Assembly: GCA_002840645.1 (NCBI GenBank) | Contig: PHBO01000006.1 | Span: 62,001 to 126,000, forward strand | Reading direction: 5' to 3' | DNA length: 64,000 nt | Origin: Candidatus Cloacimonetes bacterium HGW-Cloacimonetes-3 | Lineage (GTDB): Bacteria; Cloacimonadota; Cloacimonadia; Cloacimonadales; Cloacimonadaceae | Part shown: one piece after another, positions 45,705 to 54,847 of the stretch | How positions within the stretch are numbered: position 1 is the stretch's first letter | Layout of the letters: the number at the start of each line of letters is the position of its first letter | Notes under the pieces: model-generated | Told to the model about the DNA's origin: nothing | Databases searched by the model: none | What the model saw: the letters and a program-made list of their open reading frames with translations, nothing else | Made by a program: the position numbers and the translations under genes

Positions 45705-45732
45705 TTGACAAAATCTCCGCACTGCTTATTAT
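45705..45732 (+). promoter_or_regulatory. Promoter of htpG
   Basis: -35 TTGACA (45705-45710), 16-base spacer, -10 TATTAT (45727-45732). The start codon at 45773 follows a leader of about 35 bases that contains AGGAG. Confidence 0.75.
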
Positions 45733-45772
45733 ATCTCCAGATAAAGACTAAAGACCAACAAGGAGTTTAACC

Positions 45773-47770
45773 ATGGCAGAGAAAACCAAAGAAAAAGGCA
45801 GTTTAAGCATTCATACCGAGAACATATTTCCTATTATAAAGAAATGGCTGTACTCACAGCATGACATCTTCCTGAGAGAGCTGATCTCGAACAGCGTGGA
45901 TGCGATGTCCAAACGCAGATATGCAGACGAGAACTTCAAGCTTGAAGATATGAAGGTAGAAATCAAGCTGGATAAAAGCAAAAAGACCCTGAAAGTGATA
46001 GATAGCGGAATTGGCATGACCGGCGAGGAGATAAAGAAGTATATCAATCAGATTGCGTTCTCCGGTGCCGAGGATTTCATCAATAAGTTCAAGGATGTGC
46101 AGAGTAATATCATCGGGCATTTTGGGCTGGGCTTTTATTCCTCTTTCATGGTGGCAGATAAGGTAACCATAGATTCCTTATCCTTTGTAGAGGGCAGTGA
46201 AGCGGCTTTTTGGGAATGCGATGGCAGCACTGAATACGTGCTGGGGAAAGGCAAACGCAAAGAGATAGGCACCACCATAACTATATATTTGAACGAAGAG
46301 AACGCCGAGTATGCCGAGGATAAAAAGATACAGGATATTCTGGAGCGTTACTGCAACTTCATGCCTTATCCCATCATGTTTGGCGATAAGCAGATTAATC
46401 AGAAGGAAGCCCTGTGGAACCGTGCCCCTAAGGACGTTACTCCCGAAGAATACAAAGAGTTTTACAAACAGGTGTTCCATGACTATATGGATCCTGTGTT
46501 CTGGATACATCTGAATGTGGACTTCCCCTTTAACTTAAAAGGCATTCTGTATTTCCCCAAGCTTCGCAACGAGCCGGATTTCTTCAAGGGCGAAGTGAAG
46601 CTGTATTGCAACAACGTGTTTGTGGCAGATAACCTGGAAGACCTTATTCCGGAGTTCCTGCTCTTACTAAAGGGCGGCATAGACATCCCCGATATCCCGC
46701 TGAATGTGTCTCGCAGCTTCCTGCAGAACGATACGCAGGTGAAAAAGATAAGCCAGTACATCGTGAAGAAAGTGGCGGATCACTTCCTGAATACCTTTAA
46801 GGAAGATCGCAAGAAGTACGAAGAATACTGGGAAGACATTAATGCCTTCATCAAGTTTGGCTTGCTGAAAGAAGATGATTTCTTTGAGGCAATGAAGGAT
46901 ATCGTTATCTTCAAGACTGCCTCAGGTGACTATGTTACCATCGAGGAATACAAAGCACGTAACAACAGCGGAGATGAAAAGACCAAGATATGGTATGCCG
47001 GTAATGAAGATACCCTGGTAAGCTATCTGAACCTGATGAAGGAACAGGGCATAGAAGTTATCTTCCAGAATAGCCCGCTTGATATGCACCTTTACCAGCG
47101 TCTGGAAGGCAAGATTGATAAGATAGAGTTCCTGCGCATAGATTCGGAAATGAATGACCTGATGGTGAATAAGGACGATTCCAATGCAAATGCGGATATG
47201 GAAGAAAAGTTGAAAGGCATATTCTACAAAGCCATGGATCAGAGTGTGGAAGCAAGCTTTAGCAAGGAAAGCTATGCAGAGTTTGTTAAGAAGCATCCTG
47301 TGGCGGTAACTGCACTGGCACCGTATATCATACAGAAGGAAGAACAAAGCATTATTATGCCTTACGATCTGCCTGCTGAGGTGAAAACCGAGCTTGGTGA
47401 AGAGGCGATGAAAGCCATCCAGGAACATGTGTTCACCGAGCTGAAAGTGGAAGTGAAGAGCTTGAAGAGTAATGATATACCTGCTATGATAGTATTTAGC
47501 GAATACATGCGCCGTTGGCATGATATGGACATGCTTTCCAAACAGAACAACGCTGCGGACATGCTGAAGTATCATTCACTTGTGGTGAACAGGGAAAACC
47601 CCGTGATAAAAAAGATAGTGGAATTGGATGAGCAGGGCAGGGATGATGAAGTAAAAACGCTATGCTCTTACATACATGATTTATCCCTATTGGAGCAGAA
47701 GCCCTTCAGCGGTAAAGAACTGAAAAGCTTTATTACAAAGGCGAATCAGGTGCTTAGCTACATAGGCTAA
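45773..47770 (+). CDS. htpG: Molecular chaperone HtpG (Hsp90)
   Basis: ATP-dependent cytosolic chaperone of 665 residues. The N-terminal ATPase domain shows LRELISNSVDAMSKRR, VIDSGIGMT and IGHFGLGFYSSFMVADK. The middle domain has LNVSRSFLQ, and the C-terminal dimerisation domain completes the protein. It is full length. An AAGGAG stands before the ATG. It is single, with a good promoter and a CIRCE-like operator upstream and a bidirectional terminator downstream, so it is probably heat-regulated. In several model bacteria htpG is outside the HrcA regulon, which makes the operator noteworthy. Confidence 0.96.
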   Translation: MAEKTKEKGSLSIHTENIFPIIKKWLYSQHDIFLRELISNSVDAMSKRRYADENFKLEDMKVEIKLDKSKKTLKVIDSGIGMTGEEIKKYINQIAFSGAEDFINKFKDVQSNIIGHFGLGFYSSFMVADKVTIDSLSFVEGSEAAFWECDGSTEYVLGKGKRKEIGTTITIYLNEENAEYAEDKKIQDILERYCNFMPYPIMFGDKQINQKEALWNRAPKDVTPEEYKEFYKQVFHDYMDPVFWIHLNVDFPFNLKGILYFPKLRNEPDFFKGEVKLYCNNVFVADNLEDLIPEFLLLLKGGIDIPDIPLNVSRSFLQNDTQVKKISQYIVKKVADHFLNTFKEDRKKYEEYWEDINAFIKFGLLKEDDFFEAMKDIVIFKTASGDYVTIEEYKARNNSGDEKTKIWYAGNEDTLVSYLNLMKEQGIEVIFQNSPLDMHLYQRLEGKIDKIEFLRIDSEMNDLMVNKDDSNANADMEEKLKGIFYKAMDQSVEASFSKESYAEFVKKHPVAVTALAPYIIQKEEQSIIMPYDLPAEVKTELGEEAMKAIQEHVFTELKVEVKSLKSNDIPAMIVFSEYMRRWHDMDMLSKQNNAADMLKYHSLVVNRENPVIKKIVELDEQGRDDEVKTLCSYIHDLSLLEQKPFSGKELKSFITKANQVLSYIG

Positions 47771-47798
47771 AACAAACAGAAACCTATATATAGAAAAA

Positions 47799-47826
47799 GG
47801 GTGCGCGGTATAAAACCGAGCACCCT
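47799..47826. terminator. Bidirectional terminator between htpG and tRNA-Pro
   Basis: GGGTGC(G)CGGT (47799 on) pairs with ACCG(A)GCACCC (ending 47826) around a short AT loop. On the minus strand it is followed by TTTTTCT, giving a good terminator for the tRNA; on the plus strand it closes htpG without a long T-tract. Confidence 0.75.
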
Positions 47827-47871
47827 AAACTGTATCTAAGGCAATTTGCATAACCGGCTGGATAAAAAAAC

Positions 47872-47949
47872 TGGTCGGGATGACAGGATTTGAACCTGCG
47901 ACCACTTGAACCCCATTCAAGTACGCTAGCCGGGCTGCGCTACATCCCG
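47872..47949 (-). tRNA. tRNA-Pro (GGG anticodon)
   Basis: Complete cloverleaf: acceptor CGGGATG with CATCCCG, anticodon stem CTTGA/TCAAG around a loop ATGGGGT with anticodon GGG, T-arm GCAGG-TTCAAAT-CCTGT, discriminator A, and an encoded CCA. It lies alone on the minus strand. Confidence 0.96.
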
Positions 47950-47963
47950 AGCCGGTTGAGTAC

Positions 47964-47992
47964 CTTAAAAACGAGTGGCTCTTTTTTGACAA
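47964..47992 (-). promoter_or_regulatory. Promoter of tRNA-Pro
   Basis: On the minus strand: -35 TTGTCA (47987-47992), 17-base spacer, -10 TTTAAG (47964-47969). The tRNA begins 15 bases downstream. Confidence 0.6.
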
Positions 47993-48094
47993 GGAAAAAA
48001 TGAGGTTGACAGCACAGCCTTGCAGGGGATTTATCTCCAAATCGGCACGGGATAGTGATTTCGCACCGATTAGTAATAAACAAACGGATTCAAA

Positions 48095-50005
48095 ATGAGC
48101 TTGATTCAAGTAATAGATGGCGGCATGGAATTTGCCGGTATCCACATTCTGAAAGATATAAACTGCACTTTAGAGCACAACAGCCGGGTAGGCTTGATAG
48201 GCAGCAACGGCAGCGGGAAAAGCACGCTTATAAAAATGATGCTTGGTATGCTTAACCCCACGAACGGCAAGATACTTCGGGCAAAGAAATGCCGCATTGC
48301 CTATCTGGCTCAGAACATGTTTCTGGAGCCAAGCCTTGCTATGGTGGATCACATTAAGAGCGCACGTCCCGATTTAGTGGCATTAAGACGCAGTATAGAC
48401 AGCTTGTCTGCCGAATTGGACAAGGAACACACCCTGGCAATTGAAGAGGCACTGAAGCGCGATTTGGATAGTTACCATGGTCTGGGCGGAGACGAATACG
48501 AAAACGAACTGAAATACGTATGTTCTTCCCTTGGCTTTAACGAAGCGGATTACCAGAAACAAATCGGGATGTTCAGCGGCGGAGAGCAGACACGGATATG
48601 CCTGGCTGCCATATTGATGATGCCCTATGACCTTTTGATATTAGACGAACCTACCAATCACCTCGATGTGGCAATGATCTCCTGGCTGGAGAAATACTTA
48701 AACAAGTCTGAGCGTCCCTATCTGGTTGTATCGCATGACCGTACCTTTCTGGATAACACCGTAGGCACCATATACAACTTGCGGGAGGGCAGTTTGAGCA
48801 TTACAAAGGGGAATTACTCCTCTTTTGCCGAAGCCGATGCCATTGCCCGCATGGCGCAGGAACGTCAGTATGACAGGCAGCAGAAGTTCGTGGCAGAAAC
48901 GCAGGCTTTTATTGCCAAGAATATAGCCGGGCAGAAAACCAATATGGCAAAGAGCCGCTTAAAGATGCTGGCGCGCATGGAGATAATCCAGAATCCGATG
49001 CAGGAAAAGCGTGTACACCTGAACATTCAAAGCTCATCACGAAGTGGTAACGATGTTTATACGCTGGAAGAGCTTGAGTTTGGCATTCCGGGTGGCAGCG
49101 TGCTTGCCAGAAATGTGAACCTTAGAGCGCATTACAAGGATAGGATTTGCATTATAGGTCCCAATGGCTGCGGCAAGACAACTCTGTTGCGTATCCTGAT
49201 GGGGGAGAGGGACATCACTTCCGGTAACCTGAAAATTGGTGCAAGCCTGGAGATAGGATATTACGATCAGCATCAGTTAGCCCTGGACGAAAGCCTTACA
49301 GTGATAGACACTCTGTGGCAGATAGTGCCGATGGAAACAAGGGGTTATGTGCTTTCCTGGCTGGCACGCTTTGGCTTTAGGGGTGATGACGTGGACAAAT
49401 GTGTCGGTGTACTGAGTGGTGGTGAGAAATCACGTCTTTACTTAAGTGTGCTTATCCATCAGAATCCCAATCTATTGATTATGGATGAACCCACCAACCA
49501 TCTTGATATTGCCATGAGCGACGAGCTTTTGAAGGCACTTCAGGATTATAAAGGTACCATTCTCTTTGTTTCGCATGACCGCTATTTTATGCAGCATCTT
49601 GCCACGAAGTACTGGGTGTTTCACAAGGCTATGGCTGAAAACAGAGTTTATCCTACCATCAGTGAGCCTGATCTGGAGCTGGTACCAGCCATTGAGCTTG
49701 CTTTTTCTAATCCTGAGATAGTAAAGGCAGCGGCAGCACCAAGGGAAAAGAAGAAAAAGCTGAATCCATGGTACCTGCAACAAGTGCACAGCAACATTGA
49801 GGCGGAACAGGATACCTTACGCAACCTGCAAACAGCTCTGGACGACGTGCATCATAAGCTTTCTCAAACAACCACATACAGTGATCCCAAGCTACCTTCA
49901 CAGCTTCAGGATGAGATGCAGAGCCTTGAAGACAGCATCAGCGCTTGCAAGCAGCGGATTGCAGAACTGGAAACGCAGTATCTGGAGCTAAGCTATGAAG
50001 CCTAA
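48095..50005 (+). CDS. ABC-F family ATPase (duplicated ABC protein)
   Basis: Cytosolic ABC-F protein of 636 residues with two ATPase domains and no membrane helices. Domain 1 has IGSNGSGKST, LFSGG-like MFSGGEQTRI and LDEPTNHLD. The interdomain linker has the coiled region AERQYDRQQKF. Domain 2 has IGPNGCGKTT, LSGGEKSRL and MDEPTNHLD. A C-terminal coiled coil (about 560-636) follows. ABC-F proteins act on the ribosome (EttA, Uup, antibiotic protection); the C-terminal coil is most like Uup/YdiF. No clear Shine-Dalgarno precedes the ATG. It overlaps the next gene by 11 bases. Confidence 0.92.
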   Translation: MSLIQVIDGGMEFAGIHILKDINCTLEHNSRVGLIGSNGSGKSTLIKMMLGMLNPTNGKILRAKKCRIAYLAQNMFLEPSLAMVDHIKSARPDLVALRRSIDSLSAELDKEHTLAIEEALKRDLDSYHGLGGDEYENELKYVCSSLGFNEADYQKQIGMFSGGEQTRICLAAILMMPYDLLILDEPTNHLDVAMISWLEKYLNKSERPYLVVSHDRTFLDNTVGTIYNLREGSLSITKGNYSSFAEADAIARMAQERQYDRQQKFVAETQAFIAKNIAGQKTNMAKSRLKMLARMEIIQNPMQEKRVHLNIQSSSRSGNDVYTLEELEFGIPGGSVLARNVNLRAHYKDRICIIGPNGCGKTTLLRILMGERDITSGNLKIGASLEIGYYDQHQLALDESLTVIDTLWQIVPMETRGYVLSWLARFGFRGDDVDKCVGVLSGGEKSRLYLSVLIHQNPNLLIMDEPTNHLDIAMSDELLKALQDYKGTILFVSHDRYFMQHLATKYWVFHKAMAENRVYPTISEPDLELVPAIELAFSNPEIVKAAAAPREKKKKLNPWYLQQVHSNIEAEQDTLRNLQTALDDVHHKLSQTTTYSDPKLPSQLQDEMQSLEDSISACKQRIAELETQYLELSYEA

Positions 50006-50972
50006 ACGCATTGGCTTCACAACCTCAATGCCTGTGGAAGTGCTGTATGCAGCGGGACATATACCTATTGACCTAAACAATATCTTTCTTACTCAGGATG
50101 CCGAAAAGCATGTCCGGATGGCTGAGGTTAAAGGCTTTCCCCGCACTATTTGCACATGGATTAAGGGTAATTACAATGCTGCTGTTAGCTCCTCGCTGGA
50201 TGAAGTGCTGGGAGTGGTTCAGGGTGATTGCTCTAACGGGCATTCACTGCTGGATATGATTAATGAAGAAGACATTCCGGTTTATCGTTTTTCCTTTCCA
50301 CCGGAGAAAAGCTATGCGGCTATGGATGCGGAGATAAGCAGGCTGGAACAGCATTATGGGGCAACACGCAGCGATACTTTGAAAACCAAAGCCCGGCTTG
50401 ATTCCATCCGAAAGAAACTGCTGGTATTGGATGAATGGACATGGAAAGAGCGTATTGTATCGGGTAAAGAAAACCATTTTTGGTTGGTGAATTCCTCGGA
50501 TTTCAACGGGAATCCGGATAAGTACGAGGAAGAGCTTGATAGCTTCATGCGTGAGGCAAAACAACGTGACCCCAAACCTGCCCGGCTGCGACTGGCATAC
50601 CTTGGTGTGCCTCCTATCTTCAAAAACATCTATGATGCCATTAGCGAATTGGGTGGTGATGTGGTTTTCAACGAGGTGCAGCGTCAGTTTTCGATGCCTA
50701 CTTTGCTGCCGGATGTTGTGAAACAGTATCTTGAATACACTTATCCTTACAGCGTTTATGACAGATTGAGGGATATCAAAACCCAGCTAAAAGAGCGTTC
50801 AATAGAGGCAGTGATAAGCTATACCCAAAGTTTTTGCCACTTACAGATAGACAATCTGTTATTAAAGAAGTACATTGATTTGCCTTTTCTGAATCTTGAA
50901 GGTGACCAACCGGAGGATATAGATTCCCGTACGCAGCTCCGTTTGGAAAGCTTCTTCGAAGTTCATGCTTAA
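49995..50972 (+). CDS. 2-hydroxyacyl-CoA dehydratase D-component-like protein
   Basis: Iron-sulfur protein of 325 residues related to HgdB/FldB. The opening KRIGFTTSMPVEVLYAAGHIP is typical. Three cysteines can be the cluster ligands: Cys53 (TICTWIKGN), Cys79 (QGDCSNGH) and Cys281 (SFCH). The partner subunit and the ATP-dependent activator are not next to it, so it may be one of the solitary family members that act in electron transfer or unrelated reductions. It overlaps the ABC-F gene by 11 bases, so they are probably co-transcribed; why an ABC-F is its partner is not clear. Confidence 0.85.
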   Translation: MKPKRIGFTTSMPVEVLYAAGHIPIDLNNIFLTQDAEKHVRMAEVKGFPRTICTWIKGNYNAAVSSSLDEVLGVVQGDCSNGHSLLDMINEEDIPVYRFSFPPEKSYAAMDAEISRLEQHYGATRSDTLKTKARLDSIRKKLLVLDEWTWKERIVSGKENHFWLVNSSDFNGNPDKYEEELDSFMREAKQRDPKPARLRLAYLGVPPIFKNIYDAISELGGDVVFNEVQRQFSMPTLLPDVVKQYLEYTYPYSVYDRLRDIKTQLKERSIEAVISYTQSFCHLQIDNLLLKKYIDLPFLNLEGDQPEDIDSRTQLRLESFFEVHA

Positions 50973-51020
50973 ACAAATCTAAACATATCGCTTGCTCTCT
51001 GGCATCATCTAACATGTACC

Positions 51021-51087
51021 AATTACCATAGCATTACGCATGAAATACGGATGCGATGCGTATTTCATGCGTAATGCATAAGTAATT
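51021..51087. repeat. Long palindrome E (19-bp core arms)
   Basis: Core arms 51031-51049 and 51059-51077 pair perfectly (GCATTACGCATGAAATACG and its complement) around a 9-base loop. AATTAC (51021-51026) and GTAATT (51082-51087) extend the stem past an internal bulge. CAAGCAAGG directly abuts the right end (51088-51096). It lies between convergent genes. Confidence 0.88.
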
Positions 51088-51109
51088 CAAGCAAGGAAAG
51101 TGCTATTGT

Positions 51110-52261
51110 TCAGCCGCGCCAGGGCAGCATATAATCCTTTATTTCTTCATTGTAATAGCGGTCTGTCATGGTAGCAATGAAATCACGCACCCATTCCGGG
51201 GGAGAAAATCTCTCCAGATATTCCGGTCGTTTATGATCCAGAAAGTGTTTGAATACTTTGGAGGACTTGTTGCCTTCCTTGATATCGTGCATGTATTTAT
51301 CGTACATGATGTGCATGGTACGGTAGATGATAGCATTGCTTTGCTTCACGTTTTCATCAGTGTATATATGCTTGTAATTAAAGCGTTTCAGCTCCAGCAA
51401 ATGCTCTGAGGTTTCGGAATCGAAGGCTATCCAATCCTGATCGTAACTGTTCACAATCACGCTTTTTATCAAGGTTTCAATAATCTGGCTGTTGGTATTG
51501 CCAAGGTAGGCAACTTGTTCTTTGGGAAGCTCGGTGCGGTTGAGAATGTTAAAACGGATGGCATCCTCTATATCCTGTCCGATATATGCGATGGTATCTG
51601 TAATCCTCACCACACAGCCTTCCAGAGTGGCAGGCATCCATTGAACGTTATTACCGGCTTTTTTAGCGGCAATGAAAGCATCTATATCGGCTTCTGTCTT
51701 GGCGGTTTCAGGCTTCAGTTTAGCGTTATGTACTTCTCCGTCATGCGAGATAATGCCGTCACGAACCTGGAAGGTTAAGTTCAGTCCTTTACCTTTGCGG
51801 GAGATGTAATCCACAATGTGCAGGCTCTCAATATTATGGTGAAAGTGGCCAATGCCATTGGCTTCACAGCATTCAGATAGGGCTTTCTCGCCATCATGAC
51901 CAAAGGGACAGTGTCCAAGATCATGTCCCAGGGCAATGGCTTCTATAAGCTCTGTATTCATGCCTAAGTACTTTCCGATAGTACGGGCAATTTGAGATAC
52001 ATAGGCAATATGCAGGTTGCGGTTTGTCATTTCCTCGTCGATAAGATTTGTGAAGGAAAACACCTGCGTCTTACCATGGTAACGGCGATATGCTCCGCTG
52101 TATAGAATGCGGTCTCTATCCACGGCAAATTTAGCACGCATAATGTCTTCATCTTCTTCGTGGTTGCGCCAGGCATTGATGTCGTGGAAAGCCCTGGAAC
52201 CAAGTACACAATCATGTTGTGCTTTGATATCGGTAAAAATGGTATTCAATTTATCAGGCAT
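51110..52261 (-). CDS. dGTPase-like HD-domain triphosphohydrolase
   Basis: HD-type metal hydrolase of 383 residues that resembles deoxyguanosine triphosphate triphosphohydrolase. It has DRDRILYSGAYRRYHGKTQVF (family marker), then LGHDLGHCPFGHDGEKAL (the HD pair) and HNIESLHIVDY. Such enzymes remove triphosphate from dNTPs. The start at 52261 has AAGGAGATT at good distance. The specific substrate cannot be settled: family members differ in nucleotide preference. Confidence 0.9.
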   Translation of the reverse strand: MPDKLNTIFTDIKAQHDCVLGSRAFHDINAWRNHEEDEDIMRAKFAVDRDRILYSGAYRRYHGKTQVFSFTNLIDEEMTNRNLHIAYVSQIARTIGKYLGMNTELIEAIALGHDLGHCPFGHDGEKALSECCEANGIGHFHHNIESLHIVDYISRKGKGLNLTFQVRDGIISHDGEVHNAKLKPETAKTEADIDAFIAAKKAGNNVQWMPATLEGCVVRITDTIAYIGQDIEDAIRFNILNRTELPKEQVAYLGNTNSQIIETLIKSVIVNSYDQDWIAFDSETSEHLLELKRFNYKHIYTDENVKQSNAIIYRTMHIMYDKYMHDIKEGNKSSKVFKHFLDHKRPEYLERFSPPEWVRDFIATMTDRYYNEEIKDYMLPWRG

Positions 52262-52436
52262 TAGTAATCTCCTTTATACATGGATATCCATAATATATTC
52301 CACTTATGAAGCAAAGGCAAATGTGGACGTATTTCCACAATCATCCTGTCAAATACATAGTATCAAGTAATATTTAACTTGCCGATTCAAACGGGGTGAG
52401 TCAAATGTCACTATTCTTGAACGTAAGAGGTGTTAA

Positions 52437-52694
52437 ATGCTTTATACTCTGCCAGATGGAAGGATTGTTGATCTTACTTGTGTATCTGATGTATCCCCAA
52501 TAAGAGATTTTGGGGTAGATTCCAAATCTATAGTCAAGAGCAGGCTTGGATTCACTATATTTTTAAATAAACGAGAGATGCTTGACGTAGTGGATTATTA
52601 TCATTTCAGTGACTGGGCAATAGTGAAAAAGAGACTAAATATGATTCGGGAAGAAATTCTTAGCAGTTTAGAGAAAGTTGAAAGTACAGGGTAG
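52437..52694 (+). CDS. Hypothetical protein, 85 aa
   Basis: Protein of 85 residues, MLYTLPDGRIVDLTCVSDVS with a C-terminal amphipathic helix (KRLNMIREEILSSLEK). AAGAGGTG precedes the ATG. Nothing shows a signal or membrane segment. I do not recognise the family. The gene is isolated between the dGTPase (divergent) and a terminator. Confidence 0.62.
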   Translation: MLYTLPDGRIVDLTCVSDVSPIRDFGVDSKSIVKSRLGFTIFLNKREMLDVVDYYHFSDWAIVKKRLNMIREEILSSLEKVESTG

Positions 52695-52756
52695 TGTGCA
52701 GTTAGTGCTATGTAACAGGGCATAGAACTCAGGGAAATTAGTTGTTATATTCAAAA

Positions 52757-52780
52757 GGATTCGGACTTACGTCCGAATCC
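52757..52780. terminator. Bidirectional terminator
   Basis: Perfect 10-bp stem GGATTCGGAC / GTCCGAATCC around TTAC. It is followed by TTTATCATTTT on the plus strand and TTTTGAATAT on the minus strand, so it serves the 85-aa gene and the convergent Omp28-like gene. Confidence 0.85.
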
Positions 52781-52802
52781 TTTATCATTTTATGAGTGAT
52801 TA

Positions 52803-54701
52803 TTATCTAACTAACATCAGCTTACCGTTCAAACGTTCGCTGCCGTTATCTATACTATAGAAATAGAGGCCGTTCTGGGCAGATAGACCGTTATCAGCTT
52901 TGCCATCCCAGTTCACACTTGCCTTACCCTTGGCATCAGGATTGATAATCAAGCTTCTTACAATCTGTCCCTTTATGTTATAGATAAACAGATTGGCAGG
53001 ATGCTTCGTTTTCAGGGATATTGAGAAGCTTGCATTATCACTGAATGGATTGGGAAAAACACTAACACTTGCTACGGGGCTGGCAACATTGTCTTCGTTT
53101 GCAACATTTCCAATCGTTACCGAAACTCCGGCACTTGGGTTCGATAAATAGTAGGGATTTTGGAACACAGAGCAAATCTTGTATTCATAAGTGCCGTCAT
53201 CAAGGTAGGTATCCGTAAATGTGAGGGTATTGGGGTCTGTGATTGTAGCAATATTAAGATCATTACGGTACAATTTGTAGCCAAGTAAGCCCCTTGTTTC
53301 AAAATACTGCGGTCTTTGCCAGGTACAAATAACATTGTTGGGTAGTTCGACAACAGCACTAAGGTTTTGAGGGATGGGTAAGGGGATTACAGTTGGGGTA
53401 GGAAGGGACATAACCGGTATTCCAGCTAAGCCATGAATATCGAAAGGAGTAACTTCGAAAGCTATTTGGTAGTTAACATCAGCTTCGGTCATTTGGTAGC
53501 TTTGGGATGTGGCACCTGCTATAAGTGTAGGTGTTCCGTTCATGACACGATACCACTTGAACTCAGTTGCGCCTTCGGCATGGCTTTCAGGATCAGAATA
53601 TGTGTAGTTGCCTGTAAGGGTCTGGTGGATAACAGGAACACCTGTTTGGATTACATTGCTGGCAGCGGGAGGCGTGTTTGAGAATGCAGAGCCATTAAGA
53701 ATCACGAAGAACTGTTGGCTGTCTGCAAAATTACCGTTCACAGTAAGAATGGCTTCATAGGGTATTGGCTGAGGTGGTGTGAATGAAAGGGTTACAGGCA
53801 GTATGGAAGCCGGAGCTATAGTAAAATCTGTAACATCGGAACTGAATACAGGATTGTCTATACTAATTGTTCCTGTAACAGTCGTGCTGCTATAATTGGC
53901 AAGAACAAGCGGTTGGGTGGTGGTGGAGTTTACGGATATACTGGGGAACATCATGTATTCTGTTACTACAGAAGCTCCGGTAGGAATAGCGTTCAGAGCA
54001 TACTTCTTGCCCTGAAGGATTTCTTTAGTAACCGTGTTTTGAAGCCAAAGAACAAGCTCAAGATCCTGGACAGGCCAGGCGGACTGAATAGTGAAGTTCA
54101 AGGGTATCGAAGTCTCTTCATTAGTGTCAAGATCAATAGGAGTACCGGAATAGCTGGGTGCCATCAATCTCATTGCATTGTTCACCTGGGTTTGTCCCTG
54201 CCAATTAAAAGCAATATTCGATTGAGTAAGCGCAGAGTGCAAAACAACATTGGTATTAGTGTCTGCTTCAGGTTTAGCCACGTTTACCACAACCATGTAG
54301 CTTAAACCGTTGTTAGCACCTGTGGCACTGATGGTATAGTGAGCAGGAATCGAGAGTCTGGAGTTCACACGGGGTAAAAAAGTACTGTAAAGGGATTGAG
54401 TATTACTTCCGCCACTATATCTGTTTAACCCGTCGAATAGTGAAGTGGGATAACCTGATATGGCATAATAACTATTGCGGGCATTGGAAGCAGTATTGGT
54501 GAAGGTATCACCATTATGGTTTTTTACTATGGCTACAGCGTGACCATTTGTTAATAAATCATGTGCACCCATTGAAGCACCCGGGCAAAATTGGCACCAT
54601 GTTCCGGTACCTATTTCCACAACTACAAGTTCTCTTGCAAGCGAGTGTAACCCTGATAGAATTCCTATCAGGACTATCATAATGAGCATCGTTCTTTTCA
54701 T
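52803..54701 (-). CDS. Omp28-like secreted protein with type IX-like sorting domain
   Basis: Exported protein of 632 residues. It starts at MKRTMLIMIVLIGILSGLHS, a signal peptide, with AAGGA upstream; an in-frame ATG 15 bases earlier is less likely. A thioredoxin-like domain with GTGTWCQFCPGA (a CxxC) gives the Omp28/thiol-reductase look, followed by an Ig-like region (about 260-450) and a fibronectin-like segment. The sorting domain (SVFPNPFSDNASFSISL, LFIYNIKGQIVRSL, GLYFYSI, ending LMLVR) places it as the fourth candidate cargo here. Confidence 0.85.
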   Translation of the reverse strand: MKRTMLIMIVLIGILSGLHSLARELVVVEIGTGTWCQFCPGASMGAHDLLTNGHAVAIVKNHNGDTFTNTASNARNSYYAISGYPTSLFDGLNRYSGGSNTQSLYSTFLPRVNSRLSIPAHYTISATGANNGLSYMVVVNVAKPEADTNTNVVLHSALTQSNIAFNWQGQTQVNNAMRLMAPSYSGTPIDLDTNEETSIPLNFTIQSAWPVQDLELVLWLQNTVTKEILQGKKYALNAIPTGASVVTEYMMFPSISVNSTTTQPLVLANYSSTTVTGTISIDNPVFSSDVTDFTIAPASILPVTLSFTPPQPIPYEAILTVNGNFADSQQFFVILNGSAFSNTPPAASNVIQTGVPVIHQTLTGNYTYSDPESHAEGATEFKWYRVMNGTPTLIAGATSQSYQMTEADVNYQIAFEVTPFDIHGLAGIPVMSLPTPTVIPLPIPQNLSAVVELPNNVICTWQRPQYFETRGLLGYKLYRNDLNIATITDPNTLTFTDTYLDDGTYEYKICSVFQNPYYLSNPSAGVSVTIGNVANEDNVASPVASVSVFPNPFSDNASFSISLKTKHPANLFIYNIKGQIVRSLIINPDAKGKASVNWDGKADNGLSAQNGLYFYSIDNGSERLNGKLMLVR

Positions 54702-54790
54702 AGCTTTATCCTTCATCTGTTAATAGTAGTTAGTGATAAAATATGCAATTTATACTCCAAGCACATGATTAAATTCTGCGAGCAAAGAAA

Positions 54791-54820
54791 AGCCCTGTCC
54801 CAAATGAATGGAACAGGGCT
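54791..54820 (-). terminator. Terminator of gdhA
   Basis: Read on the minus strand: AGCCCTGTTCC pairs with GGGACAGGGCT around a loop, followed by TTTTCTTT. It lies directly after the gdhA stop. Confidence 0.8.
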
Positions 54821-54847
54821 ATAGGGATTAATTATATTGGTGTTACT

